A DNA stretch of 11,599 bases, from positions 1 through 11,599 of the forward strand of contig JAJRUK010000369.1 in NCBI GenBank assembly GCA_024277835.1, given 5' to 3'. A model generated the notes under the pieces. The model was not told the origin of the DNA and did no database searches. It saw nothing but the letters and a program-made list of their open reading frames with translations. Of this stretch, positions 7,265 to 11,599 are shown piece by piece. This DNA comes from Planctomycetota bacterium. Its GTDB lineage: Bacteria > Planctomycetota > Phycisphaerae > UBA1845. The position numbers and the translations under genes were made by a program. Positions within the stretch are counted from its first letter, which is position 1, and each line of letters starts with the position of its first letter.

Positions 7265-7531
7265 AGGCTTACGGCCCTCACTGGTGAATCCCCCGCCGCC
7301 GCTTGTGGGGCCACCCCCGCCCGACAGAACGGTCAGGTTACCTCCAACGTTCGTAAACGAGCCCGTCATGCTCATGCCCAAGACGTTAATCGAAACCATG
7401 ACCACTAAGATCATCAGCGCAAGAATCACGGCGTACTCCGATGCCGTCGCACCGGAAGCTCCGCGACAAAACGATCGAACCCGCTCCCGAAGTCCAATAC
7501 GCATCCGAAATGTCAAAGTCGTCCGAAGCAT
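7262..7531 (-). CDS. Flp/Tad-type (type IVb) pilin
   Basis: An 89-residue prepilin. A basic leader ends in ...RGASG, followed by ATASEYAVILALMILVVMVS. This matches the Flp pilin pattern, with cleavage after G27 and conserved Glu+5 and Tyr+6 (E32, Y33), then a hydrophobic helix to about residue 50. The family polymerises into thin adhesive Tad pili at the inner membrane after processing by a TadV-type peptidase. The tail is unusual: two GGGG blocks between residues 71 and 81 and a basic end, SEGRKP. The start is uncertain. I take the ATG at 7531 for leader length, but ATGs at 7504, 7570 and 7579 are possible and none has a strong ribosome site. No tad assembly genes are in the window. The stop codon lies in the repeat at 7145-7264. 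Confidence 0.75.
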   Translation of the reverse strand: MLRTTLTFRMRIGLRERVRSFCRGASGATASEYAVILALMILVVMVSINVLGMSMTGSFTNVGGNLTVLSGGGGPTSGGGGFTSEGRKP

Positions 7532-8021
7532 AACCAGCTTAACCCACCCGGCGCGGCGCGATTCTTTCATGCGCAACATTCGCCGACCCAATTTCGTCTC
7601 ACTTTCCCCAACGCCTGATAATTCAGTCCGTTTCAGTGAGATTCCGCTACACAAAAATACCGCGACCGACGCTACATTCGACATGCCATTGCCAAAGAAC
7701 AAACGATGCAATGCCAGGACACTACGCTGCAAACGCCTATCGAGCTTGCCATGTCCACCCGCACAAAACCCAGGGCACCAGTCAAACCTACGATGCAAAC
7801 ACTTCGGATCGATCCTGCCAGCGTCCCGTAACGATACCGTGAAACCAAGACGAGTTTCCGGACCCATTTCGACATCCCCGCCACGACCGACCGTATCGTA
7901 CCGTTGGCCGGGACAAGTGTGCCACCGTTGGCGCACCCAGCGCCGCTCTCGAATGCAGCGGAAGATAGGCCAGAGATGTCGCGCATCATCGTGCGACTAC
8001 AACTGCGAGGACCGCTCCACG
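7532..8021. other. Divergent intergenic region, pilin / HAMP genes
   Basis: A 490-base gap lies between the divergent pilin (minus) and HAMP (plus) genes. Frames stay open through it on both strands, but the translations are rich in Arg, Cys and His with no hydrophobic pattern or motif, so I treat them as chance. It should contain both promoters; none stands out. I see no repeat or RNA gene. Confidence 0.5.
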
Positions 8022-8693
8022 ATGAATGTTGAAAACGCAAACAGACCGCATACAAACAATCGCCGACGCAACTTCCTCGTAAATCCCGCGTTCCAGTGGA
8101 AGTACGCCATCATGGTCGGACTCGGCGTTTTCCTGACGACGTCCGTCCTTAGTTGCGTCCTCTACGCCACACTCTACGAAGAAGCGAGACAACATTTTGT
8201 CATGCCGGCAACCGCAAGCCTCGACGCCGGATTCATGATTCTGCTCTACTCGTTCCTGTTCTCCATCATGACCGCGGGAACGGTTGTCATCCTCAGCGTG
8301 TTCACCTCCCATCGTGTCTGTGGACCGCTGTTTGTCCTACAGGGCTATTTCAACCAGATCATCTCAGGAAAGATCCCAACGCCCAGACCACTCCGAAAGA
8401 AAGGCGAGTTCAAAGAAGTCTTCGCCTCGTTCGTTCACGCGACGCTGCGGCTGAAATCCGACCAGCGCGAGAAACTTGAGACCTACGAAAAACTGCTGGC
8501 GATCACTCAAGAAGCGAATCGACAAGACGAGCAAGCATGCAGCAGCGCACTCAGCGCCATTGCAGGTGAGCTAACGGACTTGCGCAACGAACTCGCCACC
8601 GCCATGGAAATCGAACGAACACCTGTTCCAAACGAAGGCGAAGCAAACCCGGCGCTCAACAAACTCAAAGAACCAGCCCACGCAGGCGTGTAG
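8022..8693 (+). CDS. Two-TM membrane protein with HAMP-like domain and coiled-coil tail
   Basis: A 223-residue inner-membrane protein. TM1 is near residues 28-50 (WKYAIMVGLGVFLTTSVLSC). A short extracytoplasmic loop of about 20 residues follows, then TM2 near 70-94. Residues 95-147 look like a HAMP linker: SHRVCGPLFVLQGYFNQI (97-114), GKIPTPRPLRKKGEF (116-130), then an amphipathic second helix. A charged, probably coiled-coil stretch covers 148-197, and the tail is disordered. HAMP domains normally pass signals from the membrane to a kinase, cyclase or chemoreceptor output, but no such domain is fused, so any output must be a partner. The start at 8022 has GAGG 11 bases upstream. Similar stand-alone HAMP proteins occur in planctomycetes and deltaproteobacteria, to my knowledge without assigned function. 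Confidence 0.7.
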   Translation: MNVENANRPHTNNRRRNFLVNPAFQWKYAIMVGLGVFLTTSVLSCVLYATLYEEARQHFVMPATASLDAGFMILLYSFLFSIMTAGTVVILSVFTSHRVCGPLFVLQGYFNQIISGKIPTPRPLRKKGEFKEVFASFVHATLRLKSDQREKLETYEKLLAITQEANRQDEQACSSALSAIAGELTDLRNELATAMEIERTPVPNEGEANPALNKLKEPAHAGV

Positions 8694-8812
8694 CAACCAA
8701 CCGACCAACATCGCTGGCGACGCCGACGCCCGGCAAACGCAAGAAAGCCGCAGGCGCGGTGTGCAGAGGTCATCGACGCGAGTACAAGGATTGGACCACA
8801 AAGCACCAGCGA

Positions 8813-8833
8813 CGGGTGCCACTGGCAGCTTGC
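8813..8833. repeat. GGGTGCCACTGG short repeat
   Basis: GGGTGCCACTGGCAGCTTGC occupies most of this stretch and shares GGGTGCCA with 10281-10290, 10370-10378 and 11153-11159, all intergenic. I recall longer versions with a GCCAGTG closing arm in planctomycete genomes; here the closing arm is absent. Confidence 0.4.
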
Positions 8834-8840
8834 TCATCCG

Positions 8841-8906
8841 TCCCCCCCTTTGCCAAGGAGGGATCGAGGGGGGTTGTTTGTATCACTTGAGTGTGAAGCG
8901 CTCTAC
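8841..8906. repeat. C-tract/G-tract repeat with CACTTGAGTGT tail, copy 2
   Basis: CCCCCCCTTTG-CCAAGGAGGG forms a hairpin, followed by ATCGAGGGGGGTTG, a variable spacer, CACTTGAGTGT (8884-8894) and GCGCTCTA. It aligns over its whole length with 7055-7122 in the same orientation. It is again followed by a CACCGGTT-type palindrome and by the stop of a minus-strand gene. Confidence 0.75.
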
Positions 8907-8927
8907 ACTCTGAAACAGAAGATGTCG

Positions 8928-8970
8928 CGCCGGTTACAAACCGGTGCCATATTCGTTCAACACCCTGCTA
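8928..8970. repeat. Degenerate half copy of the palindromic repeat, copy 3
   Basis: GCCGGTTACAAACCGGTGCC (8929-8948) matches the right core hairpin of copies 1 and 2. It is followed by a decayed arm, with TTCGTTCAACACCCTG standing for TTCGTTTTTCAACAGGCTG. The left half is absent. The edge ends CTG-CTA at 8965-8970, placing the natural TAG stop of serA at the same position as the stops in copies 1 and 2. Confidence 0.7.
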
Positions 8971-9084
8971 CTCCGCTTCGATCGACGAGAACGTCACCGC
9001 GAGCACATGCTCATTCCCAGACGCGATCTTCGCAATCGCATCCTGCGGTAGCGGCGCATCAAGCTTAATCTGCGCACACGCCTA
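8968..9084 (-). pseudogene. serA: C-terminal ACT segment of serA beyond an in-frame TAG
   Basis: Reading on in frame past the TAG at 9082-9084 gives 37 codons (ACAQIKLDAP...FSSIEAE) before a second TAG at 8968-8970. This continues the ACT domain just as expected: in SerA proteins the ...ENVICEG strand is followed by a segment of the A-C-A-x-I-x-L-D type and a final LAV-x-F strand. With it, the protein would be 405 positions long, close to the roughly 400-410 of single-ACT SerA enzymes. The extension is therefore the real C-terminus, cut off by one codon. A CAG-to-TAG transition is the simplest origin. A base-call error is equally possible from sequence alone. Confidence 0.8.
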
Positions 9085-10185
9085 CTCCGTTCCTTCGCAG
9101 ATCACGTTCTCCATCTCTTCAACGTTCACCCCGGCATGACTGATCACATGAAGCGTATGCGCCAAGACGCCAGGCCTGTTCCGATGACGAACCACCAGCA
9201 CACACCGGGCAACCGACTTCTCGCAAAGATTCACACAATTCGCCACACGACCCGTCCGAGCATACTCCTCAACGATCCGCACCGTCTCATTCGCGATTGC
9301 CTCCTGCGACTGATCTGTCGAAGCGCCAATATGATGCGTCCCATACACCACACCACCACCCTCGACGATCGATGAATGAAACGCCGCCTCGCCGCTGCCC
9401 GGCTCATCAGGAAAAACATCTAGCCCAACTCGCAAACCCTGTTCCTTCACAGCGCTCGCCAGCGCCGCGTAATCCAAAACATCCGCCCGGGCAGTGTTCA
9501 CGACATAACTACCCCGCTTCAACTTCCCAAGAACCGAAGCGTCAATCAGATTTTTCGTCTCCGCGCACGCCGCAAGGTGAATACTCAACACGTCGCACTT
9601 CGACGCAACCTCGGCAGGACTCTCGCACCGAAGCACTCCAAGCTCCTCTGCCACCGCGTTTGTCAGTGACCGACTCCACGCAACCACGCACATCTCAAAC
9701 GCCTGCGCACGCCGGACAACCGCCCGACCAATCTGACCAAGCCCAACAACACCAAGCGTCCGCCCCTTAATCCCGCGAGCCTTTCCGTACTCCTTTTTCC
9801 GCCACTTCCCCGCACGAAGATCAACCGTGTTATCAACAATCCGCCGATCCAGCGCAAGCATCAACCCAAACGTAAGCTCCGCGACTGCCACCGAATTTTT
9901 CCCCGGACAATTCGCAACCATAACCGCCCGCCGAGACGCTGCGGCTACATCAATCGTATTGTACCCCGCCCCCGCTCGCACCACGACGCTCAGTTGCGAA
10001 CTCGCCTCCAGCGCCGCCTCCGAAACTTTCGTGCTGCGAACCACGAGCACTTGCGGATCATGCTTCCCAATCGCATCCCGAAGCGCATCCTCCGAAAGCT
10101 CCGGGTCATGCAAAACCTCGCACCCAGCTTCAACAAGCCGCGCAACACCACTCTTCTCAAACTTATCCGCAATCAGAACCTTCAT
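9082..10185 (-). CDS. serA: D-3-phosphoglycerate dehydrogenase, ACT domain cut by in-frame amber codon
   Basis: A 367-residue NAD-dependent 2-hydroxyacid dehydrogenase, probably catalysing 3-phosphoglycerate to 3-phosphohydroxypyruvate, the first step of serine synthesis. The Rossmann motif GLGQIG (148-153) is present, as is the triad R233, E261 (DVFPDEP) and H285 in HHIGAST. Substrate-site features include VVRSTKV (48-54) and RAGAGYNTID (70-79). Two deviations are TARADVLDYAAL where NxxRGxxVDExAL is usual, and WSRS (170-173) where an acidic NAD-binding residue is common. Residues from about 327 begin an ACT domain (serine-sensing in this family), which stops abruptly at TAG 9082-9084; its missing part follows in frame. 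The start is the ATG at 10185, with GGAGG 7 bases upstream; the adjacent ATG at 10188 is too close to it. The catalytic part looks intact, so a truncated, possibly feedback-insensitive enzyme could still work. Confidence 0.85.
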   Translation of the reverse strand: MKVLIADKFEKSGVARLVEAGCEVLHDPELSEDALRDAIGKHDPQVLVVRSTKVSEAALEASSQLSVVVRAGAGYNTIDVAAASRRAVMVANCPGKNSVAVAELTFGLMLALDRRIVDNTVDLRAGKWRKKEYGKARGIKGRTLGVVGLGQIGRAVVRRAQAFEMCVVAWSRSLTNAVAEELGVLRCESPAEVASKCDVLSIHLAACAETKNLIDASVLGKLKRGSYVVNTARADVLDYAALASAVKEQGLRVGLDVFPDEPGSGEAAFHSSIVEGGGVVYGTHHIGASTDQSQEAIANETVRIVEEYARTGRVANCVNLCEKSVARCVLVVRHRNRPGVLAHTLHVISHAGVNVEEMENVICEGTE

Positions 10186-10281
10186 CATTTCACCTCCGCC
10201 ATGTTTCGCCGATCGAGTTCCAGCATCAGCCGCCCCCATCAGAGCAGCGACCATTAGGGAGCTACCATCAACCCAAACGCA

Positions 10282-10315
10282 GGGTGCCATGGCCAAGCGC
10301 AGCGCCGCCATGCGA
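10282..10315. repeat. Dispersed repeat, copy B (pair with 6521-6550)
   Basis: GGGTGCCATGGCCAAGCGCA followed by GCGCCGCCATGCGA. It matches 6521-6550 at about 26 of 30 positions. Its first 11 bases match the start of the element at 11153. It lies upstream of serA. Confidence 0.6.
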
Positions 10316-10332
10316 TCCAACAAAAACCCGAG

Positions 10333-10355
10333 CCGCGCGGCTTTAGCCCGCGCGG
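10333..10355. repeat. GC-rich hairpin CCGCGCGG-CTTTAGC-CCGCGCGG
   Basis: Two copies of the self-complementary octamer CCGCGCGG flank CTTTAGC. Inverted repeats of this type with a CTTTAG loop are scattered between genes in many bacteria. It is followed at 10370 by GGGTGCCACC. No T-run follows, so it is probably not an intrinsic terminator. Confidence 0.6.
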
Positions 10356-10534
10356 ACGTTCGCCCTCAAGGGTGCCACCGATTCAGTCAAACCAATCATG
10401 CAACTATCGTGCCGCGAGACGACCCATCCGTCAACGAAAACAATCGACAACCTACATTCCACGTTCCCACGCCACGAACCCGCATGTACAATTCAAGATG
10501 AAACAACCAAACCCCAGAAAGGACGATCCACCCA

Positions 10535-10981
10535 ATGTCAGACCGCATCTCGCACACCTACGTCCACAAGATCAATGCCCCACCCGCGGACATCTTCCCT
10601 ATGCTCTGCCCCGTGCGCGAAAAAGAATACGTCCCGGGATGGGACGCGACAATCATCCATTCCGACACAGGTCTCGCCGAAAGGGGCTGCGTCTTTCAGA
10701 CCCCGAACGAAAACGGTCAACCATCGACCTGGATCATCACGCAGCACAACGAACCCGCCGGGAAAATCCAGTTCGCCATCGTCACCCCCGACTCCCACGC
10801 AAGCACCCTCGACATCACGCTCGCACCCGACGGCGATACCAACTCAACCCTGACCTTCACCTACGCCCACGTCGCCCTGACAGACCGTGGCCAAGCGTTC
10901 ATCGAGTCCTTCACCGCCGACCTTTTCCGCACAAAGATGGCCACCTTCGAATCCGCCCTCAACAACCATCTGCAAGCGTAG
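10535..10981 (+). CDS. SRPBCC (START/Bet v1-like) superfamily protein
   Basis: A 148-residue protein with the pattern of the SRPBCC ligand-binding fold (polyketide cyclase / AHSA1-like). The opening strand ISHTYVHKINAPPADIFPML leads into the paired helices. A PGWDATIIHSD strand, GCVFQTPN, STWIITQHNEPAGKIQFAIV and STLTFTYAHVALT strands then form the curved sheet. The end is a long C-terminal helix (DRGQAFIESFTADLFRTKM..ALNNHL). The fold encloses a hydrophobic cavity, but its ligand cannot be read from sequence and function varies widely. The start ATG at 10535 has AAAGGA about 11 bases upstream. It is a single gene, divergent from serA, with repeats downstream. Confidence 0.7.
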   Translation: MSDRISHTYVHKINAPPADIFPMLCPVREKEYVPGWDATIIHSDTGLAERGCVFQTPNENGQPSTWIITQHNEPAGKIQFAIVTPDSHASTLDITLAPDGDTNSTLTFTYAHVALTDRGQAFIESFTADLFRTKMATFESALNNHLQA

Positions 10982-11087
10982 CAACCACAAATCAGATCGG
11001 CGAGCGCAAGCGACCCGTGCCTTACGAATTGCACAATCGACGGGAAAAATGCACCTACGACAAGCGAAGAAAAACGCGACTCTTCGT

Positions 11088-11119
11088 CCCCCTTGTACTC
11101 AAGGGGGATTCAGGGGGGG
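11088..11119. repeat. C-tract/G-tract repeat, copy 3 (head only)
   Basis: CCCCCTTG-TACT-CAAGGGGG (11088-11107) is a perfect 8-bp stem, followed by ATTCAGGGGGGG. It has the same head as the repeats at 7055 and 8841 but lacks the CACTTGAGTGT tail. It lies downstream of the SRPBCC gene, where the stem could also shape the mRNA 3' end. Confidence 0.7.
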
Positions 11120-11151
11120 TCTATGCGGCAACAATCCGCTCGCCCAACACC

Positions 11152-11240
11152 GGGTGCCATGGTCCACGCTTGCGTGGCCATGTCTTCTACGACGGCGTCA
11201 TTTCCCTCCCCATGCCCACGCAAGCGTGGGCATCCCACCC
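11152..11240. repeat. Head-to-head inverted repeat (BIME-like) with two hairpins
   Basis: Two inverted units face each other. The left is GGGTGCCATGGTCCACGCTT + GCGTGGCCATG (11153-11182). The right is CATGCCCACGCAAGCGTGGG + CATCCCACCC (11211-11240), close to the reverse complement of the left. Each arm is itself a hairpin; the right one, 11212-11221 with 11224-11233, is a perfect 10-bp stem. About 28 unrelated bases lie between the arms. The arrangement resembles a bacterial interspersed mosaic element. No gene is inside. Confidence 0.75.
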
Positions 11241-11279
11241 GCCCAGAGATTGGAGATGATTTGTTGAGATTGGTTGTCG

Positions 11280-11468
11280 TCAACCATTACCGTTCGCTTC
11301 TTGCCGTTTCACTTGGTCAAGTGTTTTTCCATCACGACGTTTCCAATCCAACCATCCGTTAGAGCTTTTGCCCAAGACAGTCATCGAAGCTCCGCTTGGC
11401 GTCTTGAAGAGGTAGTCAGCTTTGAAGACAAACCAACCACCCTGTTTCTCGATAATGTTATTCTGCAA
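11280..11468 (-). pseudogene. C-terminal remnant of a DUF4357-domain protein
   Basis: Sixty-two codons ending at TGA (11280-11282). The translation fits the C-terminal DUF4357 domain: GGWFVFKADYLFKTPSGASM (residues 10-29), then TVLGKSSNGWLDWKRRDGKT (30-49), then LDQVKRQ. The domain is usually attached to a longer N-terminal part, often a GIY-YIG nuclease-like region, and its role is unknown. Here the homology stops at 11468, the base next to the presumed end of an IS66-like element, and the codon there is TTG with no ribosome site. I therefore read it as a gene broken by insertion and not as a small intact gene. Confidence 0.7.
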
Positions 11469-11599
11469 GTAACTCTTCAGCCACCTGCAACGAATCAGTC
11501 TGGTAGCGGCGGTAATTTGCCTGTGTTGAGGTATGTTTTGAGTGCGTTGGCGATGGTTTCGGTTGGGTTCAGTCCTCGTAGGCGAAGCGTGCGGTAGAC
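11469..11599 (-). mobile_element. End of an IS66-like insertion sequence (continues past the window)
   Basis: On the plus strand the element begins GTAACTCTTCAGCCACC at 11469. The GTAA start followed by a GCC block resembles IS66-family terminal repeats. Just inside it a transposase C-terminus reads outward (11495-11599). The boundary coincides with the point where DUF4357 homology begins. The other end and the expected 8-bp target duplication are outside the window. Confidence 0.55.
11495..11599 (-). CDS. IS66-like transposase, C-terminal fragment (partial)
   Basis: The last 34 codons of a gene entering from the right edge and ending at TGA (11495-11497). The peptide VYRTLRLRGLNPTETIANAL (first 20 residues) and KTYLNTGKLPPLPD resembles the C-terminal tail of IS66-type DDE transposases as I remember it (VxRTLxLRG..P....LxxYLxTGKLPPLP). 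This fits the 26-base distance to the presumed terminal repeat. The catalytic part is outside the window, so the family call rests on this tail and on the GTAA end. Confidence 0.55.
   Translation of the reverse strand, partial: VYRTLRLRGLNPTETIANALKTYLNTGKLPPLPD

Larger units (their letters stand above)
10186..10534. other. Divergent intergenic region with repeats, serA / SRPBCC genes
   Basis: A 349-base gap. It holds the serA ribosome site GGAGGTGA (minus strand, near 10190-10197), a GGGTGCCA-type repeat (10282-10315), a GC-rich hairpin (10333-10355), another GGGTGCCA at 10370 and the SRPBCC ribosome site (AAAGGA near 10515). No protein-like frame, tRNA or riboswitch is visible. The serA and SRPBCC promoters must lie here, but I cannot place them. 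Confidence 0.5.

Noticed and set aside
7532..7936. A longer reading of the pilin, starting at 7936.
   Set aside because: The extra 135 residues have no domain, and type IVb prepilins have short leaders.
7284..8021. A long N-terminal extension of the HAMP gene on the plus strand.
   Set aside because: It runs antisense through the pilin gene and gives non-protein-like sequence; the membrane protein begins convincingly at 8022.
9082..9084. Selenocysteine or pyrrolysine insertion at the serA TAG.
   Set aside because: The codon is TAG, not TGA, ACT domains need no such residue, and other genes here use TAG as a normal stop.

Overview
The window looks like a chromosome segment of a moderately GC-rich Gram-negative-type bacterium, most likely a member of the Planctomycetota. 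Three things support this: several PilZ-domain proteins, a PilZ-receiver-Hpt fusion of a kind I associate with that phylum, and intergenic spaces packed with palindromic repeats (CACCGGTT..AACCGGTG and CCCCCTT..AAGGGGG families). The phylum is inferred from protein style and repeats; no rRNA or other marker is present.

Layout: (1) 16-135, a palindromic repeat abutting the stop codon of a large minus-strand GT-C/PMT-type membrane glycosyltransferase (133-1785). (2) 2060-2524 (+), a small membrane-anchored SEC-C-motif protein, convergent with and overlapping by 4 bases a minus-strand single-domain PilZ protein (2521-2841). (3) 3326-4426 (+), a PilZ-like/receiver/Hpt-like protein whose Hpt phospho-histidine is replaced by glutamine. 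(4) 4591-6411 (+), a complete glmS with a credible upstream promoter. (5) 6570-6932 (-), a third PilZ protein. (6) 7022-7264, a repeat cluster ending at the stop of a minus-strand Flp-type pilin gene (7262-7531). (7) 8022-8693 (+), a two-TM HAMP protein. (8) 8813-8970, a second repeat cluster ending at the natural stop of a minus-strand phosphoglycerate dehydrogenase gene, whose ACT domain is cut by an in-frame TAG at 9082-9084. (9) 10535-10981 (+), an SRPBCC-fold protein. (10) 11088-11240, more repeats. (11) 11280-11599, a DUF4357 gene remnant broken by the end of an IS66-like element whose transposase C-terminus runs off the window.

There is no obvious multi-gene operon: most genes stand alone and alternate strands. 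The shared theme is surface and signalling biology: three PilZ (c-di-GMP effector-type) proteins, a Flp pilin, a HAMP membrane protein and a membrane glycosyltransferase, with glmS supplying amino sugar for envelope polymers. I do not see a clear new multi-gene system. The strongest unusual signals are the amber codon inside serA, the repeat family whose edge coincides with the stop codons of three unrelated genes, and the Hpt domain lacking its histidine.
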